Below, piece after piece: positions 24,904-33,577 of a DNA stretch of 64,000 nucleotides. This DNA comes from Henriciella sp. (GTDB taxonomy: Bacteria; Pseudomonadota; Alphaproteobacteria; Caulobacterales; Hyphomonadaceae), in contig JABSPZ010000005.1 in assembly GCA_013213785.1 (NCBI GenBank), positions 416,255-480,254 of the forward strand, given 5' to 3'. The stretch's first letter is position 1; every line of letters starts with the position of its first letter. A program made the translations under genes and the position numbers. Below the pieces are notes generated by a model, which ran no database searches, was not told the origin of the DNA, and saw only the letters and a program-made list of their open reading frames with translations.

Positions 24904-27456
24904 TTATCGAATGCGATTGGCGAGGTCTCGCAATGTCGACTGAAGATCAGCCTGACGCATGCCGGTAATCGGATCCGATTTGGATACCTTTAGGTCGGAT
25001 GCGAGTCTTCTGAGACGATTAGAAACAGAGCGGTTCTTGGACCCCTCCGCCATTGTTTGTGCTGCTTCTGAAATAGAGCCGGCATACTTGGCGGCATCCT
25101 CATCGCTCAGCTCGTTGCTGCGAACCAATTGATCGACATAAGCCAGCGCAACAGATGGGTCGCCCTCAGGCCATTTTACTGCGAACTGTTGCTGTGGATT
25201 AAACAGAGCACCTTGATCTGCAACGGAAGCCGCTGCGATTTCGTTCGCGCTCATCATGTCGCTTTCATTGAGTTCGAACACATCCAATCCGCGGACGATT
25301 GCCGTCCCATAGATCTTGCCTTCGTACCAATATGTGGACCAGTAGCCACCCAAAATCAGGCGTTCCTCATGGATAGGGCCGCGGTCAAAATAAGCGACCT
25401 CAACCGGCTTTGCACTATCGGTGAAATCGATCACTGACATGCCGCCCTGATACCAAGCTTGGACGAAAATATCGCGACCGGGGACTGGTACGATTGATCC
25501 GTTATGCGCGACGCAGTTTTCTTGTTCACTCTGCGGCGCCGGAATTTTGTAATAGCTCCGGAACTCAAGCTTGCCGTCAACGATGTCGTAGATCGCGTTC
25601 GCGCCCCAATCGATCGGATCAGATGGGCGACAGCGTGGACGGACTCCACCGCCCCATTCATCCGTGAATAGGACCTTTGTGCCGTCATTGTTAAAAGTAG
25701 CCGAGTGCCAGTAGGCGAATTTTTGATCCAATACAGCATCAATGCGGACAGGCTTGTGTGGATCGGAGATGTCGAAAATCACTCCATTGCCAGAGCAGGC
25801 GCCCGCGGCAATGTTTTTCCCTGGGAAGACAGTGATGTCGTGGCAGTGGTCGGTGCGGCTGCTGCGCTGTGTCTCTTCCCCGTGATCACCACCTTGCCAG
25901 AGGCCGGCAATCTGTCCGGACTCCGCATCCGCAAACACAGCTGGACTGTCCACGATGCGCGCCTTGGATGGATCGTCGACTGGGATCTCAATAACATCAA
26001 TTCGGAAAAGAGCAGTGCGGTCGTCACCTGAGACGGCGCCAACGCAACCCTCTAGCTCTTCACCGTCGCGGATTGAGGCTGTGCCCGAATTGTAGACGAT
26101 GATTTTGCCATCCTCATCTGGTCCTGAGACAACCGAATGCGTGTGGGAGCCGCGGCAGGTCTGGACGAGGCCGACTTGGCGCGGCAACTTCGGGTCAGAG
26201 ATGTCAAAGATTCGTAGGCCGCGGAAGCGGTCTTGGCTGACATCTTCGGAGATCCCTTGTAGGCCGCAATCAACTCGTCCGCGCGTCTGTTCGACAGACA
26301 TGATCAATAGATCGCCAACGATCGATACGTCTCCCTGGCCGCCTGGGCAAACCACAGAGCTGATCAGTTGCGGTGGAGCGTCTTCGACCAGCATGTAGAT
26401 ATTGAAGCCGTGATAGTTGCCGACGACGCGCATATCGCCTGCGAATGCCATATCCGTGTTCATGAAGCTTAGCAGAGGGGACCGCTCGCCCCATGCGGTC
26501 TCTTCAATGGCTTGCTCGTCATCTCGAACCGGCTCTTCGTCGGATTCCGCCATTTCCATATCGGGCGAGTGGTCGTGATCGCTATGATCGTGATGACCTT
26601 CATGCCCCTCGTGCTCAGCCATTTCTGAGTCCGCTTCATCGTCGTCGTCCGGTTCGACGATAGGTGGAATTCCAGCAGGGTTCTCCGGATCATAGAATCC
26701 AGGAGGCTTTGGCAGTGACGCAATCTTGGTCAGGTTGGAAATCGCTTCTCCGGCGTCTCTGAAGCCCGGTGAGAGCGCTGCCCGAGGTTCCCCGGAGAGG
26801 TTCTCGAGCATAAGGTTCATACGCTCGATTTCTGCGCTTTGATCGTTTTGAATATCTGTGATGAACTCAAACAGCACCGGATCATATGCCGAGCCGGGTT
26901 GGTCGAGTAGATCTTCCACCATGGTCAATGCGCCCTCATGGTGGCGGATCATCAAGGTCAAGAACAGTTCATCAAACCCAACCCCTTCAGACGCAGCAAG
27001 TTGGGACATTTGCTCAGGCGTAGCCATGCCCATCATCTCATGTGACATATGCGTGCCGTGGTGGGCATGCGCGCCGGGCAAGTCCTCGCCGCGCTCTGCC
27101 AGCCAGTCTTTCATAAACTGAATTTCGTCGGCCTGCGACGCGTCTATGCGGCCAGCAATGTCGACTAAATCATCATTATTCGTCCGATCGGCTACCAGCG
27201 CGGACATTTCTACTGCTTGAGCGTGGTGCGGGATCATATCCTGCATGAACTCAACATCATCTTGAGAGTAACTTGTATCCGCGATGGCCGATGCTTCTTC
27301 AGCGCTCAAGACCTTCGTCGGCTCGCCTGGGGCGCCGGGTTGTATGATGGCGACGTCTTGAGCCATTGCGGCGCCGCAAGAAAGTGATAGCGCAAAAAGA
27401 CTGGTTGCGGCTTTCATTAGCCATCGATCCGAAAGTGCCTTGGCGATTGGGGGCAT
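24904..27456 (-). CDS. Secreted DUF305 / LVIVD-repeat fusion protein
   Basis: A protein of 850 residues. A signal peptide (KAATSLFALSLSCGAAMAQ) leads into a DUF305 domain with two copies of the helix motif: FMQDMIPHHAQAVEMS near 70 and LTLMIRHHEGALTMVEDL near 165. A His/Asp/Glu-rich linker follows (HEGHEGHHDHSDHDHS near 290), then a beta-propeller of LVIVD-type repeats (FRGLRIFDISDPKLPRQVG, GVIFDISDPHKPVRI, MSVIDFTDSAKPVEVAYF). DUF305 domains are often linked to copper or other metal handling; the histidine-rich linker would fit that, but metal binding is inferred. The ATG at 27456 is chosen for its fit to the signal peptide; the frame is open to 27534. It stands alone with its own terminator. 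Confidence 0.85.
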   Translation of the reverse strand: MPPIAKALSDRWLMKAATSLFALSLSCGAAMAQDVAIIQPGAPGEPTKVLSAEEASAIADTSYSQDDVEFMQDMIPHHAQAVEMSALVADRTNNDDLVDIAGRIDASQADEIQFMKDWLAERGEDLPGAHAHHGTHMSHEMMGMATPEQMSQLAASEGVGFDELFLTLMIRHHEGALTMVEDLLDQPGSAYDPVLFEFITDIQNDQSAEIERMNLMLENLSGEPRAALSPGFRDAGEAISNLTKIASLPKPPGFYDPENPAGIPPIVEPDDDDEADSEMAEHEGHEGHHDHSDHDHSPDMEMAESDEEPVRDDEQAIEETAWGERSPLLSFMNTDMAFAGDMRVVGNYHGFNIYMLVEDAPPQLISSVVCPGGQGDVSIVGDLLIMSVEQTRGRVDCGLQGISEDVSQDRFRGLRIFDISDPKLPRQVGLVQTCRGSHTHSVVSGPDEDGKIIVYNSGTASIRDGEELEGCVGAVSGDDRTALFRIDVIEIPVDDPSKARIVDSPAVFADAESGQIAGLWQGGDHGEETQRSSRTDHCHDITVFPGKNIAAGACSGNGVIFDISDPHKPVRIDAVLDQKFAYWHSATFNNDGTKVLFTDEWGGGVRPRCRPSDPIDWGANAIYDIVDGKLEFRSYYKIPAPQSEQENCVAHNGSIVPVPGRDIFVQAWYQGGMSVIDFTDSAKPVEVAYFDRGPIHEERLILGGYWSTYWYEGKIYGTAIVRGLDVFELNESDMMSANEIAAASVADQGALFNPQQQFAVKWPEGDPSVALAYVDQLVRSNELSDEDAAKYAGSISEAAQTMAEGSKNRSVSNRLRRLASDLKVSKSDPITGMRQADLQSTLRDLANRIR

Positions 27457-27575
27457 ATCTAGCTCAACTTTGCTTATTAGAAACGTTGCTGAGAAGTATG
27501 TACGAGTTGCCGCATAAGGCAATCTCAATCGCAATCAATTTGGCCGACGATGCGAAAGATCCAGTCCGCGCCCAG

Positions 27576-28253
27576 CTAGTCTAGGCTTTGCGGTGAAATC
27601 ACATCGAGGGCGCCATCATCGCGCTTTTTCAAAAAGCCGCGCTTATGCAGATAAGAGACCGCCCTGGAGGTCGACTCACGCGCGGCGTGAATCCGAACGG
27701 CGAGCTCTGAGACGCTGGGTGGGTTCGCAATTGTCGCCCGTTCTTCATCGGTGGCGTCTAGTTCCCCCAACCTGAAGAGCTCGGAATGAAGCCGCGCAGA
27801 GGTCTGTAATGTTGCGAGTTCTTCTAGTTGGATCGATGTATTACGCACGCGCTCAGCTAAGAGTTTTGATACTCTCAGACCGAACCCCGGCGCGGAATGA
27901 ATAGCGCTTTCAAATTCAGAATAGTCCACAGCCAATGCAACAACTTGGCTGACGGCTATGACGGTTGATGATCTTGGTGCTCCGGTTAATCCGGACATCT
28001 CACCGATCAGAGCGCCCTTGCCGAAGGAGGCGAGCCAAATTTCGTGGCCATTCTTCGAGTATCTGACCGTTTTCAAGCTGCCTTCGAGGAGCAGATACAC
28101 CGATTGAGACCCATCACCCTGTGTTACCAGGCTGTCACCAGGATTTAGCTGTATGCGTCGACTTGCGAGTGCAAGCTCGGTGAACCCGTCCTTTTGGGAC
28201 GGGACGCCAGCGAAAACTGACCATTGAGCTTTGGCTTCTTCCAACTGATCCAT
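27576..28253 (-). CDS. Crp/Fnr family transcriptional regulator
   Basis: A 225-residue regulator with an N-terminal cyclic-nucleotide-binding-type beta roll and a C-terminal winged helix. The phosphate-binding cassette reads GEMSGLTGAPRSSTV, near residues 88-102, and keeps the Glu and Arg that contact the cyclic phosphate in cAMP-binding members. The recognition helix region is AARESTSRAVSYLHKRGF near 190. The protein contains no cysteines, so it is not an Fe-S Fnr. It is transcribed divergently from a class III nucleotide cyclase, which makes cAMP or cGMP the natural candidate ligand. Confidence 0.9.
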   Translation of the reverse strand: MDQLEEAKAQWSVFAGVPSQKDGFTELALASRRIQLNPGDSLVTQGDGSQSVYLLLEGSLKTVRYSKNGHEIWLASFGKGALIGEMSGLTGAPRSSTVIAVSQVVALAVDYSEFESAIHSAPGFGLRVSKLLAERVRNTSIQLEELATLQTSARLHSELFRLGELDATDEERATIANPPSVSELAVRIHAARESTSRAVSYLHKRGFLKKRDDGALDVISPQSLD

Positions 28254-28601
28254 AAACAGTCCTCGATGTGAAAGACTATCTCGAACCTATTCAGCGTGTT
28301 GCAGGTTTAAAAGGAGTTTTTGCTGTTGTCCGAACGCCAAATTGAGATGGTTCATCGGATGTTTGTGCTTGTTCGCAGCAATTGTATGCAACGGGAGAAT
28401 GCGACACGTGCCGAATATTTCACCTAAGGCGTGCAATTTTGAAATCGATCCGCGTAAAGGATGTTCATTCCGGTACACTTATGCAGAGATGTTTTTTGTT
28501 TGACCTGCAAGGTGTTATTGCGATCACCCTCCTCAGATGTTCTCATGTCACCGAGAGGCAGAGTTATGCAGGCTGGCGAGCGATAGTTTTAGGATCGGCG
28601 A
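28254..28601. promoter_or_regulatory. Divergent intergenic region between crp-like and cyclase genes
   Basis: A 348-base gap that must hold promoters for both genes. I see no clear Crp palindrome (TGTGA-N6-TCACA), no Fnr box and no RNA gene or coding frame of quality. It is noticeably more AT-rich than the flanking genes. Confidence 0.4.
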
Positions 28602-30371
28602 ATGTTTGACGGCGAGTCAGATGAAAGTGCAGAAAGCGGGGGCAATGATCGCCGACTCGCGAGCGTGCTTGTTGCCGATATTTGTGGTTTCTCATCTTTA
28701 GCTGAACGTAATGAGGATGTTGCCCTCGCAATTGCTCGACGCGTTGGTAGCCTCCTAAACTCAATCGCTCAACGATACGAAGGTCGGAAATTCCACGAAG
28801 CAGGCGACGGCTTTTTCTTCGAGTTCGCGAGTGCGAACCGGTCGATGAAAGCCGCCGGTGAGATGCTCTCTGCCATTGGGAAAGATGACCAGCTGAAGCG
28901 CCTGCATGATGTGAATATTCGGATCGGTATCCACCTCGGAGATGTTCAGGTCGAGCCGAACGGGAATCTGTTAGGGCATGGTGTGAATGTCGCTGCACGC
29001 CTGCAACAGAATGCAGATCCGGGAAGTATACTGGCTTCCAAATATCTGGTCGATGCTTTGTCAGAAAAGCATGGACGATTTTGGAGTCGGCGGAAACTGT
29101 CACTCAAAAATCTGAAAACCCCGATCGTCGCTTTTAACATCCGAGATGATCGTTCGATTGGCATGCTTGTTCGCGATGTCTGGTCGAGCATGCGATGGAG
29201 TATTTTGGGCGGGAGTGCGGCTTTGGTTGTGACCGCTTTTGTCCTGATGCAAACCGTATTTTCCGCTCCAGAAAGTGGTCCCGGTCCGATCGATCGTGAA
29301 GCCGTGCGCGCTTCCCTCGCTCCCCTCATCGAGGCCGATAGGCCGGTTGATGATATGGTTTCTGCTTTGATGCAAACGGATGACTTTGACGATGCTATAG
29401 AATTGCTTCGCCAAGAGTATGCTTCGAATCGAGAAACGATGAGCCGGACACAGAGTCTGGATCTGCTGCACCAGATTGCGGCAATCTCGGTCAATCGCGA
29501 CGTCACGGTGGCTGAAGAGGTCTATTCCGAGATATTGAAGCTCGATCCTTATGACGCTGAAGCGCTTTATCAGATGGCGAAAATTTACCGTAAGCGCGAC
29601 TTTGAGAGTTTGGCTCAATCAAGTTTGCTGAAAGCGCTTGAGGGCGCGCAAATCTCTGAACGTCAGAAATTGAGAGTGCAAATTGCGTTGATCGAGCTGA
29701 ATCGAGAAGCGGGAACCGTTCTCGCCGATGTCGAAAAACTGGCCGAACTGGCACTGCGAGCGGATGATCTTGGCTTTGACGGTGTTTCGCAAATGGCTCG
29801 CTATAACTCAATACGCGAGCAATTTATGTACGGCGCCAGTACCCTCGAAGCCGATGAAGATGCTTCAATCTTATTCGAACCCCTGATCAAACAGACACTG
29901 GCGATCGTGGATGAGCAAACCAGTTCCGGATATTTATATGAGGTCTCCGATAGTCTCTTGACGCTGAGCACGATGCAGAACCGGATCGGTCGATTTGAGG
30001 AATCCTTGCAAACGCTAGAAAGCGCTTTGGAGATAGAAAAAACACTCCGGCGCCCAGCGCGCATGATGGCGATCCACGCGAATTTGGCCTATCTGAAAGT
30101 TGCTTGGAATGAGAACGAACCAGATGAAACAGACGCACGCCTAATGCAAGCTGAAGGGCATGTCGCTCAGGTCCGTGAGTTGGCTGATCGCGAAGGGCTC
30201 ACCAGCCGCGAATATTACAACTGGTACATTCTCGCTTTGATAGAAAACCAGCGTGAAAACACTGCCCTGTCATGCTCGCATTTGGAGAAAGCGTTACAGG
30301 CGTGGCCTGAAAAATACCTTGCTGGCATGAATCCAGAAGAAATGGCGGACGACCTGAATTGCTTCTTCTAA
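28602..30371 (+). CDS. Class III adenylate/guanylate cyclase with membrane segment and TPR region
   Basis: A 589-residue protein with an N-terminal class III cyclase domain (about residues 15-190). The metal-binding aspartates are in VADICGFS and EAGDGFFFEF, and the transition-state Asn/Arg in GVNVAARLQ near 132. A single transmembrane helix at about 205-225 (ILGGSAALVVTAFVLMQTVF) leads to a helical C-terminal half with TPR-like units (LDPYDAEALYQMAKIYRK, RFEESLQTLESALEIEK, ALSCSHLEKALQAWP). The cyclase would be cytoplasmic and the TPR part periplasmic. Which nucleotide is made cannot be decided by eye. It is divergent from the Crp/Fnr-like gene. Confidence 0.88.
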   Translation: MFDGESDESAESGGNDRRLASVLVADICGFSSLAERNEDVALAIARRVGSLLNSIAQRYEGRKFHEAGDGFFFEFASANRSMKAAGEMLSAIGKDDQLKRLHDVNIRIGIHLGDVQVEPNGNLLGHGVNVAARLQQNADPGSILASKYLVDALSEKHGRFWSRRKLSLKNLKTPIVAFNIRDDRSIGMLVRDVWSSMRWSILGGSAALVVTAFVLMQTVFSAPESGPGPIDREAVRASLAPLIEADRPVDDMVSALMQTDDFDDAIELLRQEYASNRETMSRTQSLDLLHQIAAISVNRDVTVAEEVYSEILKLDPYDAEALYQMAKIYRKRDFESLAQSSLLKALEGAQISERQKLRVQIALIELNREAGTVLADVEKLAELALRADDLGFDGVSQMARYNSIREQFMYGASTLEADEDASILFEPLIKQTLAIVDEQTSSGYLYEVSDSLLTLSTMQNRIGRFEESLQTLESALEIEKTLRRPARMMAIHANLAYLKVAWNENEPDETDARLMQAEGHVAQVRELADREGLTSREYYNWYILALIENQRENTALSCSHLEKALQAWPEKYLAGMNPEEMADDLNCFF

Positions 30372-30397
30372 CCGCCCGCCAATCCTAGTTTATTGGA

Positions 30398-30718
30398 TTA
30401 CACGTCCCACGTCGTATCAAAGCCATCTGGCCACCCCCAACGGGTGCATCGCAATGTGACTTGCGACGTGCCAGCTTCCGCACTGACGGCTTGCGTAGCG
30501 GGGATTTCAAGTTCAAAGCCAAGCGCCACTTTCGCTACGGTCGATCCGTCACTATTCTTGTGCTGATCCAAAGCCTCTTTGACCTGTTTTAGGATGATCA
30601 AAGCAGCATACTGCCTGAATTGCTGAACAGAATTATCGGTGGGCGGATTGTCCATATCCTTCCACATCGGAGCGGCTTTCTTCATCAGTTTTTCGAGTGA
30701 TGCTACATCCAATTTCAT
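30398..30718 (-). CDS. Conserved-looking hypothetical protein
   Basis: A 106-residue soluble protein I do not recognise. It starts with a helical, Lys-rich region (LEKLMKKAAPMWKDM), then AALIILKQVKEALDQHK, then an all-beta C-terminal half ending in TRWGWPDGFDTTWDV. No signal peptide or membrane segment. AAAGGAAC sits about 8 bases before the ATG, and codon use matches the neighbours, so it is probably real. It converges on the cyclase gene. Confidence 0.65.
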   Translation of the reverse strand: MKLDVASLEKLMKKAAPMWKDMDNPPTDNSVQQFRQYAALIILKQVKEALDQHKNSDGSTVAKVALGFELEIPATQAVSAEAGTSQVTLRCTRWGWPDGFDTTWDV

Positions 30719-31036
30719 CGTCGGTTCCTTTCGAGATTAAGCGGGTGATTATTTGTCCACGTCCACACGGTCGAATTCTGATGTCCGAAAGACGAAAGCA
30801 CTCTTCTGTGTGACTAGGTTATCCTCACTCAAAAGATCTTTCTTAACCGTGACCTATGTCACCGATCGAGCGGGAAATTTTTCAAGATGTCGGCATATCC
30901 ATTGTCAAAAGGGGGGCTCATCGGAAATTTTACCACGAGAAATGAGAACCGCCGGTTTGAATTTCTTGAGAGATGTTTTTGATTTTCGTGGCGACGTGGT
31001 ACGAGTCGAAAAATAGAAAAGTTTGGGAGGACTTTT
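30719..31036. other. Intergenic region without a gene
   Basis: A 318-base gap upstream of the beta-helix lipoprotein gene, AT-rich, presumably holding the promoters of the two divergent genes. I see no RNA gene, repeat or convincing frame in it. The last bases carry the GGGAGG ribosome site of the next gene. Confidence 0.4.
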
Positions 31037-32266
31037 ATGACATTTAGAGCGGCGATTTTGGCCACGACCTGCGTCCTGCTGTCTTCATGCGGGCAACCAA
31101 TATCTGAAACAACGCAAAACGAAGAGGTGAGCGCAGAAGACCGCCTCATGGAACAGCTCATCGACGCGAAGCCAGGCGACGTCATCGAAATTCCAGAAGG
31201 CACTCTGAATTTCTCACGCGGCCTAAGTTTAACCGCGGATGGGGTCACGATCCGCGGACAGGGGATGGATAAAACGGTCTTGAACTTTGCGGATCAGATC
31301 TCGGGCGCCGAAGGTCTCCTGGTCACCGCGAGCGACTTTACCATTGAAGATCTCGCGATTGTCGACGCCAAAGGGGATGGTCTGAAAGTCAATGAAGGCG
31401 AAAACATAACCATTCGCCGTGTTCGAGCGGAATGGACCGGTGAGCCGAAAACCGAAAATGGGGCCTATGGCATCTATCCGGTTCAAACAACCAATGTGTT
31501 GATCGAGGATACAGTGACGATCGGGGCCTCTGATGCCGGTCTGTATGTCGGGCAATCAAAGGATGTCATCGTTCGTCGTAATCGGGCGGAGTACAATGTC
31601 GCCGGGATCGAGATTGAGAACACGGTCAATGCTGACGTTTACGAGAATATCGCGACCAATAACACGGGCGGAATACTTGTTTTCAATATGCCGCAACTTC
31701 AACAAGAGGGTAAAGCGACACGCGTTTTCAACAATCGCGTTTTTGCCAATAATACCGGTAATTTTGGTCACCCAGGCACCCCTGTCGCGAGTGTTCCGGC
31801 AGGCACTGGTGTCATCGTGAACTCGAATGACTTGGTTGAAATCTTCGCTAATGAAATCTCGGACAATCAAACTGGAAACATCATCGTTTCGAGCCTGCAC
31901 ACAACCGGTTACTCCGAAGAACAGGCCAGCGCTTCCTTTGATCCCTATCCAGAGGGAATATTTATTTATGGCAACACTTTCTCTGGTGGCGGCGATGCCC
32001 CGGATACACCAGAACTGAAAATGGCTTTACGGCTTCTGTTTGGAGACGAAGGGCGACTGCCGGACGTCATTTGGGACGGATATTATGACGAAGCTAAGAT
32101 GGTGGATGGAGTGATGCCGGACGCGTTAAAGATCTGCATCGATAATGGCGACATCGGTGTTCTTAATGCCAACGGCCCGAGCGGGTTCATGCAACCTTCG
32201 ACTGATATGGCTCCGTTTGAGTGCTCCCTCGACAAATTGTCCCCCGTCGACCTTGGTCGATCTTAG
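31037..32266 (+). CDS. Parallel beta-helix lipoprotein (TIGR03805-type)
   Basis: A 409-residue predicted lipoprotein with lipobox LLSSC at about residue 17. The rest is a right-handed parallel beta-helix: short repeated turns such as GVTIRGQGMDKTVLNF, NITIRRVRAEW, NVLIEDTVTIGASDAGLYVGQS and DVIVRRNRAEYNVAGIEIENT, in a NosD/pectin-lyase-like architecture. It is followed after 26 bases by a diheme cytochrome lipoprotein. This pair is a conserved gene couple (TIGR03805 with TIGR03806, the HNE_0200 / SO_2930 family), of unknown substrate. Likely periplasmic or surface-exposed. Confidence 0.85.
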   Translation: MTFRAAILATTCVLLSSCGQPISETTQNEEVSAEDRLMEQLIDAKPGDVIEIPEGTLNFSRGLSLTADGVTIRGQGMDKTVLNFADQISGAEGLLVTASDFTIEDLAIVDAKGDGLKVNEGENITIRRVRAEWTGEPKTENGAYGIYPVQTTNVLIEDTVTIGASDAGLYVGQSKDVIVRRNRAEYNVAGIEIENTVNADVYENIATNNTGGILVFNMPQLQQEGKATRVFNNRVFANNTGNFGHPGTPVASVPAGTGVIVNSNDLVEIFANEISDNQTGNIIVSSLHTTGYSEEQASASFDPYPEGIFIYGNTFSGGGDAPDTPELKMALRLLFGDEGRLPDVIWDGYYDEAKMVDGVMPDALKICIDNGDIGVLNANGPSGFMQPSTDMAPFECSLDKLSPVDLGRS

Positions 32267-32292
32267 AGTCAGGCTGTTTGGCTGAGGCTGTC

Positions 32293-33441
32293 ATGCGCAC
32301 AATTCGATCTGGATTAGCCCTGCTTGCGACGGCTTTAGCGCTTTCGGCCTGCGCCAAGGGCGCGAATGCACCCGAAGTCACGCCTACATTCTTTGCAGAA
32401 GAAAACCCTGCTCAGCTCAGTGAATGGGGGCTTATGGAAGTTTCAGACGGAGCTCTGGAATTATCCGAAGGCGTCGTACCCTACGATCTCAACTCGGCGC
32501 TGTTCACCGACTACGCATTGAAGCTAAGAACCATTTGGGTCCCAGAGGATGTGGGTCCGGCCGACTTTCGACCAAATGACTACCCTGACTTTCCCGTCGG
32601 TACAGTTATCACGAAGACCTTTTACTACCCTCGGGGACCCGGTGCGCAAGACGTCATTAAGGCCAAAGATACGGTCGGAGAAACGAACTCGATTTTGAAC
32701 GATCTCGACCGAGTGCGACTGATGGAATCGCGACTTTTGGTGCGCCGCAGTGCCGGGTGGGAAGCGGTGTCGTACGTATGGAATGAGGCGCAGTCCGATG
32801 CTCGTCTGACTAGGATTGGGAACGCGCAGCCCTTGTCCCTCATAATGGATGACGCAAGCCAGGAAGACTTCACTTACATTGTGCCCGATATCAATCAGTG
32901 TGCTGGGTGCCACGCGCCGAACAACACCACGCGAGAATTAGTCCCACTCGGTGTCAGGCCGCGTCACATCAATAAACCCTATCGGTATGACGAGCTTGAT
33001 GTGAACCAACTAGAATATTTACAGGCGGTTGGAGATTTGCGGGGACTGGATGAGGTCGCGGCATTGAAGGCCAATGTTGATTGGATGGATCAAGAGCAGT
33101 CATTGAGCGCACGCGCTCGAGCCTATTTGGATATAAACTGTTCCCATTGCCACAACCCTGTGGGGCCTGCGGATACGTCTGGTCTCGATTTGAGTATGGA
33201 AGCGATTTCTGGGCCTGAATTGGGCGTCTGTAAGCTTCCCATCGCGGCGGGCTCCGGCACGGGAGGGCGATTGTTCAGCATTGTTCCGGGCGACCCTGAT
33301 GCGTCCATACTCGTGCACCGTGTTGAGACAATCAATCCAGGTGCGATGATGCCAGAACTTGGAAGAGCCCTGCAACATCGCGAAGGCGCGCAGCTTCTTC
33401 GGGAATGGATAGCTGAAATGGAAGGGACCTGTTCGACTTAG
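32293..33441 (+). CDS. SO_2930 / HNE_0200 family diheme c-type cytochrome lipoprotein
   Basis: A 382-residue lipoprotein. The signal segment ends in the lipobox ALSAC near residue 17; the frame is open further upstream to 32221 but that part overlaps the previous gene. Two c-type heme sites are visible: CAGCH near 210 and CSHCH near 285, each expected to bind heme covalently in the periplasm. Conserved family segments include LFTDYALKLRTIWVP, KTFYYPRGPGAQDVI and LVHRVETINPGAMMPELGR, the last providing a possible axial Met. Together with the beta-helix protein upstream it probably forms one periplasmic complex; the electron donor and acceptor are unknown. Confidence 0.88.
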   Translation: MRTIRSGLALLATALALSACAKGANAPEVTPTFFAEENPAQLSEWGLMEVSDGALELSEGVVPYDLNSALFTDYALKLRTIWVPEDVGPADFRPNDYPDFPVGTVITKTFYYPRGPGAQDVIKAKDTVGETNSILNDLDRVRLMESRLLVRRSAGWEAVSYVWNEAQSDARLTRIGNAQPLSLIMDDASQEDFTYIVPDINQCAGCHAPNNTTRELVPLGVRPRHINKPYRYDELDVNQLEYLQAVGDLRGLDEVAALKANVDWMDQEQSLSARARAYLDINCSHCHNPVGPADTSGLDLSMEAISGPELGVCKLPIAAGSGTGGRLFSIVPGDPDASILVHRVETINPGAMMPELGRALQHREGAQLLREWIAEMEGTCST

Positions 33442-33577
33442 TCGAGCTTCCGCTGTTTTTTCGTCCCCCGCGAACCTCACGCCTTAAAAAGTGACTGATG
33501 TTTTTGTTGTAATGGCACTTTAAATGCCATTAGAGTGAGGGGGATGGAGCGATTGGGCGAGCTTGAGTGGTTTCAAC

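Noticed and set aside
28254..28601. Crp-box or Fnr-box in the divergent region
   Set aside because: No palindrome close to TGTGA-N6-TCACA or TTGAT-N4-ATCAA was found by eye.
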